64,000 nt of DNA from Sulfurimonas sp. GTDB taxonomy: Bacteria; Campylobacterota; Campylobacteria; Campylobacterales; Sulfurimonadaceae. A model generated the notes under the pieces. That model was not told where the DNA came from. It worked only from the letters and a program-made list of their open reading frames with translations, and did not search any database. The position numbers and the translations under genes are program-made. Numbering within the stretch: position 1 is the first letter of the stretch; every line of letters starts with the position of its first letter. This document shows, in pieces, positions 53,937 through 63,781 of this stretch. The stretch covers positions 253,967 through 317,966 of the forward strand of contig JAKFWK010000005.1 of the NCBI GenBank assembly GCA_021732045.1, given 5' to 3'.

Positions 53937-54364
53937 ATTGGGAAATGTTTACATTTAATACAGTCAGCCCATATTTTATGTTCAGGAATAGACTCTTTTG
54001 GGATTTCAACAAATCCAAGTTTTTCAAAAAAAGATTGTCTATATGTAAGTGTGAGAACTTTTTGGATATTAAAAAATCTAGCCTCATCCAGTGCTTTTGA
54101 TATTAGATTTGCGCCTACACCTTGGCTTCTATAACTCTCCTTAACTATAAGTGATCTTATCTCCGCCAGTGATGCGGCATGTATATGAAGCGCACAAAAT
54201 CCAACAAGCTCATCACCATTTTTCGCTAAAATATATGATCTAATGTTTGTTGCGATTTCATCAGAACTTCTAACTAAAATAACACCAGACTCAACCTCTG
54301 GCTGAACTAGACTTTGCATATCTTCGATATCTGATAGCTTAGCTTTTATAAACTCAATCTTCAC
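53903..54364 (-). CDS. Short GNAT acetyltransferase (N-acetylglutamate synthase-like)
   Basis: 153 residues. A single GNAT fold with the acetyl-CoA loop ESYRSQGVGANLISKALDEA (near 80-100) and the family pattern FFEKLGFVEI. The tail CIKCKHFPIC has three cysteines, a feature of the short NAGS-type family. If so it makes N-acetylglutamate for arginine synthesis. Overlaps engB by 11 bases. Confidence 0.72.
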   Translation of the reverse strand: MKIEFIKAKLSDIEDMQSLVQPEVESGVILVRSSDEIATNIRSYILAKNGDELVGFCALHIHAASLAEIRSLIVKESYRSQGVGANLISKALDEARFFNIQKVLTLTYRQSFFEKLGFVEIPKESIPEHKIWADCIKCKHFPICNEVSLIKTI

Positions 54365-54971
54365 TATCTTTCTCCTTTAGTATCTCATATATAGTTTGTA
54401 CAACTTTTTGTAAACCTTTCTTTTTGGAGCTTGAAACAACAAGAGCATTGGGAAATTCTCTCCTTAGCGCGTTCTGCTCTTTTTGATTTAATTTATCAAT
54501 TTTTGTAAAAATCTGAACAATAACTTGATTCTCTTTTATGTTGTTTAGTAAAAAACTAGAAACATCTGTGTCTATCTCTAGATTTGGATGTCTGCAATCC
54601 ACTAAATGTATAAAGATTTTTATCTGCTCTCTTTTTGATATATAATCAGTTAGATTTCTCTCCCAATCATACTTCATAGATTTCGCTACTTTTGCATAAC
54701 CAAATCCAGGCAAATCAACAAACTTTGCAAAACTTTTTTCCGAAGTTTCTCTATCTATAAATGTAACATCAAAATAGTTTATAAGCCTTGTTTTTCCTGG
54801 TGTAGATGAGACTTTGGCAAGGTTTTTATGGTTTACTAGAGCATTTAAAAGTGAGCTTTTGCCAACATTAGATCTCGCCATAAAAGCAACTTCATTATAT
54901 TCGGATGCTTCTGGGGCACCAGCTATCGTAGCTGCTGATGTTGCAAATTTTGCGTCAACTATATCAATCAT
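54354..54971 (-). CDS. engB: Ribosome-biogenesis GTPase EngB/YihA
   Basis: 205 residues. G1 ARSNVGKSSLLNALV at 32-46, G3 DLPGFGYAKV, G4 TKID, and a G2 threonine in TPGKTRLIN. It helps 50S subunit assembly. Overlaps the lptA stop by four bases. The usual length. Confidence 0.94.
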   Translation of the reverse strand: MIDIVDAKFATSAATIAGAPEASEYNEVAFMARSNVGKSSLLNALVNHKNLAKVSSTPGKTRLINYFDVTFIDRETSEKSFAKFVDLPGFGYAKVAKSMKYDWERNLTDYISKREQIKIFIHLVDCRHPNLEIDTDVSSFLLNNIKENQVIVQIFTKIDKLNQKEQNALRREFPNALVVSSSKKKGLQKVVQTIYEILKEKDSED

Positions 54972-55462
54972 TTTTCTTTATTACTCTTCTTTTTCTTCTC
55001 TTTTTCTTCAGGCATATCAAAAATCATAACAACTGGCTCGTCTTTAACACTATTTGCATATGCTTTTCCTTCAATAGTTTTTAAAACTACTTCGTCACCA
55101 ATTATCTCTTTTCTCTCATTTATCTGCTTTAGATGAACGCTCTGATAAAAATAGTACTCTTTCACCTCTGGAATATATACAACTTTTTGTGCTTTTCCTA
55201 CATACAAGGCTTTTTCTTCCGTTAAAACACTAAATGATGCATTACCTTCTGCAATATACTTTATTGGCTTTTGTTCTGCATCTGTATAGATAGTAACTCT
55301 TGAAGCATTGAGCTCATCATTCCCCTTAATTACATTTACTGTGCCTTCAAATATAGAAATACCTTTTTTCTGATCCGCGTTAAAAGATTTTGATTTTACT
55401 CTTAGTTCTTCCGAAAATAGTGCTGTTGCCATAAAAATTGTCAGTATTACTATTTTTTTCAT
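54968..55462 (-). CDS. lptA: LPS transport periplasmic protein LptA
   Basis: 164 residues: signal peptide (to about 17), then an OstA-like beta-jellyroll (DQKKGISIFEGTVNVIKGND, NASRVTIYTDAEQKPIKYIA). It bridges inner and outer membranes in LPS export. The charged C-terminal EEKEKKKKS tail is low complexity. Overlaps lptC and engB by four bases each. Confidence 0.85.
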   Translation of the reverse strand: MKKIVILTIFMATALFSEELRVKSKSFNADQKKGISIFEGTVNVIKGNDELNASRVTIYTDAEQKPIKYIAEGNASFSVLTEEKALYVGKAQKVVYIPEVKEYYFYQSVHLKQINERKEIIGDEVVLKTIEGKAYANSVKDEPVVMIFDMPEEKEKKKKSNKEK

Positions 55463-55980
55463 TTTTTACTCTCCTTAAGTTGAAATATTGCAGAAATATC
55501 TTTTGCAGATACACTATTTAATTGATTGTTGTATTTCAACTCTCTACCAACAACACTATTTTTAGCTCTATGAATTAAATAATCCCCATCCGCTCGCGCA
55601 ATTGTTGTTATCTTGTCGTAAACGGCTTTTTGAGTCTCAAAAGTTAAGCCATCCTCCCTGAAAAAAACTACATCGCCGTCTAAATAAACAACTTTATCTT
55701 TATAAATTCCATTTTTTGCTTTTATATTTATCATATATTTTTTTGAATTATCGGTATAATCTATATTTTCAACCGTATCTCTATCAGCATACTTTGTTGC
55801 TTTGTCGCCTTTTATAAAAGTTTTCAGACCGTTGACATTTAACTCATACATCAAAAAATTAGATATATCAAAAACTGGCACATCCACAAATTCTCTCTGC
55901 TTAATATAGATTGGCTTAAACATTGCGAATATCGCCAGCAGTATTGAAGCTACAAGCACAAAGAAAATATTTATATTCAT
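55459..55980 (-). CDS. lptC: LPS export membrane protein LptC
   Basis: 173 residues: one N-terminal helix (about 4-22), then a periplasmic beta-jellyroll (KYADRDTVENIDYTDNSKKY, KNGIYKDKVVYLDGDVVFFR). It passes LPS from the ABC transporter to LptA. Placed between kdsC and lptA, as in other proteobacteria. Confidence 0.82.
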   Translation of the reverse strand: MNINIFFVLVASILLAIFAMFKPIYIKQREFVDVPVFDISNFLMYELNVNGLKTFIKGDKATKYADRDTVENIDYTDNSKKYMINIKAKNGIYKDKVVYLDGDVVFFREDGLTFETQKAVYDKITTIARADGDYLIHRAKNSVVGRELKYNNQLNSVSAKDISAIFQLKESKK

Positions 55981-56475
55981 CTATAGCCATACAGATAGAA
56001 ATTCATCTTTTTGATCGTTTTCTCTTACTAACATATCTATCATTTCTCTAGCGGCTCCATTGCCACCATTTCTGGATAAAACAGTATTTACAATCTCTTT
56101 TATCTCATCCACTCCATCTTTTGGAGTAAAGCTTCTACCAACAAACTTCAACATCTTATAGTCATTTATATCATCACCAATAGCAGCGATTTCATAAGAT
56201 TTAAGGTTTAGCTCTTTGGCTAACTCTTTTAGTTTTGTATCTTTATCTTTTATCCCTTGAAATAGATATTTGATACCAAGTTCTTCTGCTCTTATCTCAA
56301 CTATTTTTGAATTTCTTCCTGTAATTATTGCCACATCGTTGCCCATCTTTATCCAAGTGCTTATGCCAAGGCCATCTTTTACATTAAAAGTTTTGCTCTC
56401 AATCGCGTCAGCAGAGTATATAAGTCCACCATCGCTTAAGCAGCCATCAACATCCAAAATAATCAGTTTAATCAT
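55981..56475 (-). CDS. kdsC: KDO-8-phosphate phosphatase
   Basis: 164 residues. HAD motif I ILDVDGCLSDGG has D8 and D10; IITGRNSKI is motif II; AIGDDINDYKML is motif IV. It frees KDO for LPS. It abuts lptC directly and overlaps hisB by four bases. A cap domain is absent, as in the family. Confidence 0.93.
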   Translation of the reverse strand: MIKLIILDVDGCLSDGGLIYSADAIESKTFNVKDGLGISTWIKMGNDVAIITGRNSKIVEIRAEELGIKYLFQGIKDKDTKLKELAKELNLKSYEIAAIGDDINDYKMLKFVGRSFTPKDGVDEIKEIVNTVLSRNGGNGAAREMIDMLVRENDQKDEFLSVWL

Positions 56476-57044
56476 AAAACATCTTTTGTGCTTGGAATTC
56501 CAACTCTGTCATTTTTTTGAGTTGCGCGGCGAATTGCTACAGCTAACGACTTAAATGCAGCTTCTATGATATGGTGTTTATTTTTACCTCTAAGAGCAAT
56601 TATATGAGCACTTATCTTGGCATTTAAAACAAATGCTTTAAAAAACTCTTCAACCAATTCTGTATCAAATGCTCCGACTTTTCCAGAAAGATCAACCTCA
56701 TAAACTAAATATGGACGATTACTTAAGTCCAAATCACAACTAACACATGCCTCATCCATTACTATATTTGCACTACCAAATCTTTCCATACCATTTACGG
56801 GATATATGGATTGGGCCAAGAGGGAGCCAAGAACTATACCTACATCCTCTACGCTATGGTGATCATCTATATAGGTGTCGCCTTTGCAAACGATATCTAA
56901 ATCAATCAAAGAGTGTTTTGAAAAACTCTCAAGCATATGATCTAAAAAACCAACACCTGTGTCAATCTTGCTAACACCAGTACCACTTAAAAAAAGCGAG
57001 ATTGTTATATCTGTCTCTTTAGTTTTTCTGCTTTTAGTAATCAT
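56472..57044 (-). CDS. hisB: Imidazoleglycerol-phosphate dehydratase
   Basis: 190 residues, single IGPD domain without the N-terminal phosphatase of E. coli HisB. GVGFLDHMLESFSKHSLIDL and DDHHSVEDVGIVLG hold the metal-binding His/Glu groups; the second half has KGKNKHHIIEAAFKSLA-like LRGKNKHHIIEAAFKS. It is the sixth step of histidine synthesis. It is alone among envelope genes, the other his genes being elsewhere. Confidence 0.94.
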   Translation of the reverse strand: MITKSRKTKETDITISLFLSGTGVSKIDTGVGFLDHMLESFSKHSLIDLDIVCKGDTYIDDHHSVEDVGIVLGSLLAQSIYPVNGMERFGSANIVMDEACVSCDLDLSNRPYLVYEVDLSGKVGAFDTELVEEFFKAFVLNAKISAHIIALRGKNKHHIIEAAFKSLAVAIRRATQKNDRVGIPSTKDVL

Positions 57045-57047
57045 CTC

Positions 57048-57857
57048 TTAATCCTCTCTTGTGATAAATGCGTGTTTAAAGTTCCCAAGCGCTATATAAT
57101 CTCTAGCCTCAGCTTCGCTTTTAAACCCTTTTAACCAAACCTTATACATTCTGTCGCTGTTTGTTTGTATATCTTTTATGATAGTTTTATATCCATCAGT
57201 ATTGTTATACTTTTGCTGCGTTGTAATAGCACCTTCAATCTTAGAGAAAGAACCAATCTGGATAGCAAACTCATCAAGCGATTGCGCTCTAGGAGAGCTC
57301 TCTAGCTCCTTATCTGTAGGGATTTTTCTATCTTTAGCATCAAAACCAAGCACCTCTATTGCAACAGGAGCAGTGCCAGCTGCGATTAAATCAATTTTTT
57401 TTGCCGCACTGTTTGATAGGTCTATAATTCTTGTTTCAACAAAAGGTCCTCTATCATTAATTCTAACGACAGCGCTAAGCCCATTGTTTTTATTTGTAAC
57501 TTTTACAATAGTATTCATGGGTAGCGTTTTGTGAGCCGCCGTCATATCATACATATTATAAGTTTCCCCATTTGAGGTTGTTTTACCGTGAAAATCTGGA
57601 CCATACCAACTTGCATTTCCATTAAATTCATCACCAACATTTACAACTGTTGGATAATACTTTATACCTCTTATCTCGTATGGTTTCATAGTTGGATGAA
57701 TGTAATCCTTCTTGTTTATAAAAGATGAATGTGAATCTCTATCTGGTGAGTAAGTTTTTGTTTTTTCATCATTTGTAAATGTTCTTGTTCCCCTAGTGCT
57801 ACATCCAGCAAAGATAATAATCACAGAAACAATTAAAATAGTAGATATTTTATTCAT
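57048..57857 (-). CDS. rlpA: Rare lipoprotein A (septal lytic transglycosylase)
   Basis: 269 residues. A lipoprotein signal with lipobox FAGCS (C19), a double-psi beta-barrel (about 75-165; GNASWYGPDFHGKTTSNGET and RINDRGPFVETRIIDLS), and a C-terminal SPOR domain (about 190-265) that binds denuded glycan strands. It cleaves septal peptidoglycan without stem peptides. It overlaps the MltD-like gene by eight bases. Confidence 0.92.
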   Translation of the reverse strand: MNKISTILIVSVIIIFAGCSTRGTRTFTNDEKTKTYSPDRDSHSSFINKKDYIHPTMKPYEIRGIKYYPTVVNVGDEFNGNASWYGPDFHGKTTSNGETYNMYDMTAAHKTLPMNTIVKVTNKNNGLSAVVRINDRGPFVETRIIDLSNSAAKKIDLIAAGTAPVAIEVLGFDAKDRKIPTDKELESSPRAQSLDEFAIQIGSFSKIEGAITTQQKYNNTDGYKTIIKDIQTNSDRMYKVWLKGFKSEAEARDYIALGNFKHAFITRED

Positions 57858-59076
57858 ACAGTCTTATCCTTTCACCAACGGTTACCAAATCATCTTTAAA
57901 TGCGTTGTGAAGCTTTAGCACTTTGATACTTACCTGATTTTCTCTTGAGATTGATTTTAGCGTATCTCCATTTTTTACCAAATAGTAAAAATTGCTATTT
58001 ACTTGAACATCTTCTAAGCTGTTATCTATTGGGATTATTAGCTTTTGTTGTTTTTGAACCTTCGCTTCTTTTAGTTTATTAAAATCAACTATAACATTTT
58101 GAGAAATGTTATACATTTTACTTATTTTTAAAAGGGTTTCTCCATTTTTAACAATATGAACTTTATATCTATTTTGGATATCTTCTGCAAAATAGCTCTC
58201 ATTGAATTCAGATAGTTTAATATATGGAATATGTATACTATAGCCATCTTCATACGGAGGAATAAAGTCGTATTTTAGATGTCTGTTTAATTTTCTTATC
58301 TCTTGTATTGGGATTCCGGTTAACTCAGAAACTCTAAAAAGTGACTCGCCAGCTGGTAGTTTTATTGTTGAAGTTGAAGACGCATTCGCACGATTTAGAA
58401 GGTATTCATACTTATTATTTATTAAAAATTGTTCATCATTACCCATTAGTGCAAGTTCAACAATTTTTCTGATGTACATCCTGCTCTCTTTTGGCAGATA
58501 TTTTTTTTCAGGGTCAAGCAAAACCGACAGCTCATCACTCCCTGCTTCTTGAATAGCTTGAGTAACCCTTCCTCCACCGCAATTATATGCAATTGCGGCT
58601 AAATACCACTTCCCAAATCTTTGGTGTAGCTGTGATAAAAATTTTGCGGCCGCTTCTGTTGATTTTATAAAATCTCTTCTCTCATCAACATAATCATCAA
58701 TTTTTAGTCCGTACTCTCTGCCAGTTTCAGGCATAAATTGCCAAAATCCTGCTGCTTTTTTATTTGAATACGCTCGTGTAGAAAAGTTTGATTCAGCCAT
58801 GGCTAAAAAAAGAAATTCTGGAGGTAAAGAGTACTCTGCAATAATTTTTTTTATAATTGGGATAAATATATAGGCATCTTCCATGGCTTGGAAGAATTGC
58901 TGTTCTTTAGAAATAGAATAACTACTGTTTCTCATTTCATTCATAGTTTGATCATAAAGAAAGGATGCCTCTATGTCGAATGACTCTAGTATAGCAACCT
59001 CTTTTGTTGAGTTTGATGTATAAATTAAGTTGGCACTTAGCATAATTGGCAGTAAAATTAATATAAAAAATCTCAA
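57850..59076 (-). CDS. mltD: Membrane-bound lytic transglycosylase MltD-like with LysM repeats
   Basis: 408 residues: signal peptide, SLT domain (about 75-200) with the catalytic glutamate E95 in AMAESNFSTRAYS and GFWQFMPETGREYGL, then three LysM repeats (about 236-265, 311-358, 366-408). It cuts the glycan backbone. Upstream, 59077-59189 separates it from tatD. Listed as MltD/DniR-type; the lipobox seems absent. Confidence 0.88.
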   Translation of the reverse strand: MRFFILILLPIMLSANLIYTSNSTKEVAILESFDIEASFLYDQTMNEMRNSSYSISKEQQFFQAMEDAYIFIPIIKKIIAEYSLPPEFLFLAMAESNFSTRAYSNKKAAGFWQFMPETGREYGLKIDDYVDERRDFIKSTEAAAKFLSQLHQRFGKWYLAAIAYNCGGGRVTQAIQEAGSDELSVLLDPEKKYLPKESRMYIRKIVELALMGNDEQFLINNKYEYLLNRANASSTSTIKLPAGESLFRVSELTGIPIQEIRKLNRHLKYDFIPPYEDGYSIHIPYIKLSEFNESYFAEDIQNRYKVHIVKNGETLLKISKMYNISQNVIVDFNKLKEAKVQKQQKLIIPIDNSLEDVQVNSNFYYLVKNGDTLKSISRENQVSIKVLKLHNAFKDDLVTVGERIRLYE

Positions 59077-59189
59077 TACTAGCCCTTCTTTTAAATTTTT
59101 GAAGTAGATTTTACCTAAACCAATATTAAAAGTAGTTAAGCAATAGTAGCGTTAAGCGCCGATATTACACCATAAAATTAAGATAATAA

Positions 59190-59966
59190 TTAAGAAATGC
59201 TAAATATTTTAAAAGCGTTTTTTGAAGTAATATCTTTTACTTCGTCAAGTGATATATCTAGCTGTTTCGAAATCTCCTGGGCAATAATTGCCGTATACGA
59301 CGGCTCATTCCTCTCACCTCTATGTGGCATCGGAGTCAGATAAGGTCCATCTGTCTCTATCAAGAGTCTATCATGAGGAATTTTTGGTAAAACTGCGACT
59401 AATTTTTTAGCATTTTTAAATGTTATAACGCCACCTATACCAAAATAAAAACCCTCTTTTGCCAAACTTAAAAGTTCTTCATCGGCGTTGTAGCAATGCA
59501 GAACTCCACCAACTTCTTTTGCATTATGCTTTATCAGTATCTCTTTTGAGTCTCTTGAAGCATCTCTAATATGCACAATCAGCGGTTTTTTGTATTTTTT
59601 TGCCAGTTCAATTTGAAATATAAATAGCTCTTTTTGTTTCTGCTTTTCTATCTCTTTCTCTTCATGTGTTCCCTCAAACCTATAGTAATCAAGCCCACAT
59701 TCACCAACAGCAACGCATCTCTCATGCTTTATATATTTCTCAAAATCAAAACCATCAAAAGCGCTCATGTCATACGGATGGATACCAACAGCAAAATAGA
59801 CATCACTGTTTGCCTCCGTTATCTCTATGGCTCGTGCAAGAGTTTTAGGATCTGCTCCAGGGATAACAAATCGCCATACACCAACCTCTCTTGCTCTGTT
59901 TAAAACTTCATCTAAATCATCAAAATATCTACTATCATCAAGGTGTATATGAGTGTCAACTATCAT
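59190..59966 (-). CDS. tatD: TatD-family metal-dependent hydrolase
   Basis: 258 residues from the ATG at 59966 (MIVDTHIHLDDSRYF), which is the usual start for the family and leaves only an 11-base overlap with recN; a longer form to 59999 is less likely. DTHIHLD, GECGLDYYR, IVHIRDA and IETDGPYLTP are the metal-binding motifs. A nuclease/hydrolase of DNA repair and quality control. Confidence 0.9.
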   Translation of the reverse strand: MIVDTHIHLDDSRYFDDLDEVLNRAREVGVWRFVIPGADPKTLARAIEITEANSDVYFAVGIHPYDMSAFDGFDFEKYIKHERCVAVGECGLDYYRFEGTHEEKEIEKQKQKELFIFQIELAKKYKKPLIVHIRDASRDSKEILIKHNAKEVGGVLHCYNADEELLSLAKEGFYFGIGGVITFKNAKKLVAVLPKIPHDRLLIETDGPYLTPMPHRGERNEPSYTAIIAQEISKQLDISLDEVKDITSKNAFKIFSIS

Positions 59967-61503
59967 TTTTATCACTTGTTTGCATAAGTTCTCTTGCAAA
60001 ATTTTTAGCTTCGTCAGTTACGCTGGAACCGCTTATGATTCTAGCTATTTCATTAACTCTGGCTTCCAACTTCAACTCACTAACAAGCGATTCTTCGCCA
60101 TTTTTATATATTAAGAAGTGCTGATCTCCCATAGAAGTGAGCTGTGGTTGATGTGAGATAACAAATATCTGAAAATGTTTTGATAACTGTTTTAGAACTT
60201 TTGCAACACTCATCGACTCTTCACCACTTAAATTAGCATCTATCTCATCAAGCATTAAGATACCACCATTTTTACTCATAAACTCTGATTTTAGTGCCAA
60301 AATAGCTAATCTTAGTCTGTTAAATTCACCAGTGCTGATCTTTTGCAAATCAGTATTGTTTAACTTGATTATAATTTCATCTCTACCAGATGCGCCAAGT
60401 TCGGTTTCTCTGATTTCTACTTGCGCATCTCTTAAGTATAATTCGCTCAGATATCTATTTAAGTTATCTTGAAGTAGCTCCAACTCCGCGTGACGAAGCT
60501 CACTTATTTTGTTCGACAAATCTTCTGTTTTTCTGCCGAGAGTAGCTTCGCTAAGCACTAAATCATCTTTTAAAATTTCTATATTTTCATACTTTTTAAG
60601 CTCTAAAATTTTTTGTTCTTTATACTTTAGTGCCTCTTCCACGCTTCCATATCTTTTTTTAATCTCCGCCAACGCCTCGATACGGTTTAAAATCTCTTCT
60701 ATATCAACTTCATCAAGAGCACTAAATTTTTCCTGCGCGTTTTCTAAAATTACCCTAACTTCATTCATTGCATCTGAGAAAAAAGAGCTCTCAACACCAA
60801 GCGAATCAAGCGCCACAAAAACGCTGTGTTCATGCTCAAATATAGAGTTTGCCAAAGATATATTCTGAAGAACTTTTTCTTTCTTTGATAGCTCTTTTTT
60901 AATCTCTAAAAGCTCTATATCCTCTGAAATTTTTGGATTTATATCTTCAATCTTTTTTATCTCAAAAATTGCAAATTCTTTAAGCTCAACTATTTTTCTC
61001 TGTTCTTCTTCAATTGCAAAAAGTTCTTTTTTAACTCTTTTGTGTTGTAAATAAACAGCAAGATATTCATCTTTTAGATCATAAATAGCGTTATTTTTAT
61101 CCCAAATTCTGCTATCTATGATTGAGAGTAAATTTTCATTTTCAAAATCACTAAAATCTTTTAGCGATAGATGCCTCAAATAAGTTGAGGCTAGAGTACT
61201 CATATCTTTTTTCGAGACACTCTGGTTGTTTATGAAGTATCTAGATTTCTCTTTTTTTATATGTTTAAAAACATTTATATCGCTATTTTCTATACCTACA
61301 TCCTGAGTATCCAAATCCCATGTAACACTGGATTCACACAATGCTGCATCGCATGAAGCACCACCAAGAGATGAGAGTATTGAGCTCATTAAAATAGATT
61401 TACCACTACCGCTCGGACCCGTAAAGACTATAAGTCCAGAGTTTAGATTTAGCTCAATCTCTTTAAAACTAAGATAATCTTTCAGAAAGAATCTTTCTAT
61501 CAT
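59956..61503 (-). CDS. recN: DNA repair protein RecN
   Basis: 515 residues. P-loop FTGPSGSGKSILM at 28-40, long coiled coils in the middle (about 150-350), and the ABC signature/Walker B region STGEFNRLRLAILALKS ... GGILMLDEIDANLSGEES. An SMC-like protein active in double-strand break repair. Shorter than E. coli RecN (553). Overlaps nadK by 35 bases. Confidence 0.92.
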   Translation of the reverse strand: MIERFFLKDYLSFKEIELNLNSGLIVFTGPSGSGKSILMSSILSSLGGASCDAALCESSVTWDLDTQDVGIENSDINVFKHIKKEKSRYFINNQSVSKKDMSTLASTYLRHLSLKDFSDFENENLLSIIDSRIWDKNNAIYDLKDEYLAVYLQHKRVKKELFAIEEEQRKIVELKEFAIFEIKKIEDINPKISEDIELLEIKKELSKKEKVLQNISLANSIFEHEHSVFVALDSLGVESSFFSDAMNEVRVILENAQEKFSALDEVDIEEILNRIEALAEIKKRYGSVEEALKYKEQKILELKKYENIEILKDDLVLSEATLGRKTEDLSNKISELRHAELELLQDNLNRYLSELYLRDAQVEIRETELGASGRDEIIIKLNNTDLQKISTGEFNRLRLAILALKSEFMSKNGGILMLDEIDANLSGEESMSVAKVLKQLSKHFQIFVISHQPQLTSMGDQHFLIYKNGEESLVSELKLEARVNEIARIISGSSVTDEAKNFARELMQTSDKNDS

Positions 61504-62389
61504 TGCCCCATCCTAATTTTTCTTTTAAAACATCAAAATAGTTAAACTCTTCTTTGTGAATCAGTTTTACAGTTTTTGAAGCTAATTTTATATAAATGCT
61601 CTCTCCAAGACCTAGCTCGTGCATATCTTGTCCATCTATGATTATCAGCGCATTCTCTTCTGATGCTCTTAGTTCTATAGCAAATTTACCTGGCAAAACG
61701 ATTGGTTTTTGGGTAAAAGAGTGTGGACATATAGGCGTTAGCGCAAATACATCCGTCATAGGAAAGAGCACTGGGCCTCCAGCGGAGAGGTTGTATGCCG
61801 TTGAGCCTGTTGGAGTGGAGACAATAACACCATCTCCGTAGTAAGTGTTAAAGGATTTAGAGTCAATCAGAGTCTCAATATGTATCATATTTGAAACACT
61901 CGTTCGAGTTAAAACAACATCGTTAAATGCGTACATCTTTACTTTTTTTGACTCTTTAACAACCGTCACCTCAAGTATCGCTCGCTCGTCAATCCTATAT
62001 TCACCCTTTAACATTTTTTTAACAAAAGAGTCAAGTTGCTCGATAGACAAATCAGCTAAAAAACCCAGATTCCCTGCATGAATACCAAGGATTGGAATGT
62101 TAAACTCAAATGATTTTCTAACAGTTGAGAGCAGTGTTCCATCGCCACCTATTGTGATTAGAAAGTCTGATTCTATGCAGATTTTATCAAAACTCTCTCC
62201 AGCAACACCAATCATAAGAGCACTCTCACTCTCAAGTACTACCGAGATATTATGACCAACAAATATAGCTTCTAGCTTTTCATAGTCGTCTCTTAACTCT
62301 GGTGTTGATGGTCTTAAAACTACACCAACTTTATTAAATTTTTTACTATTCAAAAAAGACTCTTTTATAATATTTTGTGGATTGTACAC
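61469..62389 (-). CDS. nadK: NAD kinase
   Basis: 306 residues starting at GTG (62389). The nucleotide motif ITIGGDGTLLSTVRK and the downstream STPTGSTAYNLSAGGPVLFP are diagnostic. It phosphorylates NAD to NADP. First gene of the nadK-recN-tatD group; 33 bases after the GGDEF/EAL gene. Confidence 0.94.
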   Translation of the reverse strand: MYNPQNIIKESFLNSKKFNKVGVVLRPSTPELRDDYEKLEAIFVGHNISVVLESESALMIGVAGESFDKICIESDFLITIGGDGTLLSTVRKSFEFNIPILGIHAGNLGFLADLSIEQLDSFVKKMLKGEYRIDERAILEVTVVKESKKVKMYAFNDVVLTRTSVSNMIHIETLIDSKSFNTYYGDGVIVSTPTGSTAYNLSAGGPVLFPMTDVFALTPICPHSFTQKPIVLPGKFAIELRASEENALIIIDGQDMHELGLGESIYIKLASKTVKLIHKEEFNYFDVLKEKLGWGNDRKILSERLS

Positions 62390-62422
62390 ATTTATAGATA
62401 AAAAATAAAAAAAAACATTTTG

Positions 62423-63781
62423 TCATATATCTATATCACCAACTAACTCACTTTTTGGCTCCCCAATATAATACCCTTGAGAATAGTCAATACCAAGCTC
62501 AACAACTTTATCATGTATCTCTTTAGAGCTAACAAACTCAGCAATTGTTTTAAGATTTTGTTTTCTTGCAAAATCTATAATTATTTTTATAACCTCTTCA
62601 CTATCCTGATTTATTATAATATTTTTTATCATAGAACCATCTATTTTTATATAATCTGGATGTAATTTTATTAGATATTCAAAGTTAGAATATCCTGTTC
62701 CAAAATCATCGATTGCAATTCTACAAGAGTTGTGTTTAGCTTTTCTTATAAACTCATACACATTGTCTACTCCCTCTAAGCCCTCGCTCTCAACTATCTC
62801 ATACACAACTCTTGAATTGAATCGTTTATCGCTCATTCTAAAATCAAGAAGTGAATTTATCTCTATATTTGAGATATCTTCCATTGTAATATTGATTGAA
62901 AACTCTACATCTACATCCTTGAATTTTTCAAATGTATTTTCAATAACTTTTTTTGTAATTGAGGTATACTGCTTTGATTTTTTTGCAATATCTAAAAACT
63001 TATATGGAGAGATGATGGTTCCATCAACATCAACCATTCTAACAAGCGATTCATACTTCTCTATTTTCTTTGTACGATTGTTGTATATTGGCTGATAATA
63101 GTTAATAATTCTATCTTCACGCAAAGCATCTTTTACCTTTTTATTCCACACAATATTATTTTTTATCTCATCTTCAATGCCAAGAGTTTTATCGTAAATC
63201 AAAAAATTAAGATTTCTTTTTTTAAGTTCTTTGAGAATCATATCGGCACTCTGGATGATGTACTCTTTTGACTCAAAAGAGACTGCAACGCTGAGTTTTA
63301 TAGAGGCTTTTAAATCCTCAAAACTATATACATAAATATCCGCTTCATGTAAAATTGACTCAACAAGTGATAGAAAATAATTTCTATCCACATCATCAGC
63401 CAGCAAAACAAATTTATCGCTAGCATATCTATATATAAATGCTTTTTTATAGACTAAAAGTTTTATATTTTTTCCCAATTCTTTAAGTATATAGTCGCCC
63501 ATCTCATGACCATAAAAATCATTTATATCCGAAAATCCGTCTATATCAAAAATTGCTAAAGATGGATTTTTTCTGTTTTCCAAATCTACTATAAATTTTG
63601 CTCTATTATCAAGTCCGGTTAAAGCATCTGTCGATACAGATTTAATAAGCTCTTTTTTATTATCGCGAAGCTCATTTAGCGCCATCTGGATATCATTAGT
63701 TTTTATATTTATATCTTTTTCAAGCTCCCTATTGTAATTATTTAATATTCTGTATGTTACAAAAAGTAAACCTGACAGCAA
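62423..63781 (-). CDS. GGDEF/EAL protein with short N-terminus
   Basis: 452 residues from TTG. A single hydrophobic segment (LSGLLFVTYRIL) then a coiled linker (to about 50), a GGDEF domain (about 52-210) whose site reads YASDKF instead of GG(D/E)EF, so cyclase activity is unlikely, and an EAL domain (about 215-450) with YESLVRM, IDDFGTGYSN and PDYIKIDGSMI, which seems intact. It probably degrades cyclic di-GMP. No sensor domain or clear ribosome site precedes it: an in-frame stop is 16 codons upstream, so it may be truncated. Confidence 0.75.
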   Translation of the reverse strand: MLSGLLFVTYRILNNYNRELEKDINIKTNDIQMALNELRDNKKELIKSVSTDALTGLDNRAKFIVDLENRKNPSLAIFDIDGFSDINDFYGHEMGDYILKELGKNIKLLVYKKAFIYRYASDKFVLLADDVDRNYFLSLVESILHEADIYVYSFEDLKASIKLSVAVSFESKEYIIQSADMILKELKKRNLNFLIYDKTLGIEDEIKNNIVWNKKVKDALREDRIINYYQPIYNNRTKKIEKYESLVRMVDVDGTIISPYKFLDIAKKSKQYTSITKKVIENTFEKFKDVDVEFSINITMEDISNIEINSLLDFRMSDKRFNSRVVYEIVESEGLEGVDNVYEFIRKAKHNSCRIAIDDFGTGYSNFEYLIKLHPDYIKIDGSMIKNIIINQDSEEVIKIIIDFARKQNLKTIAEFVSSKEIHDKVVELGIDYSQGYYIGEPKSELVGDIDI

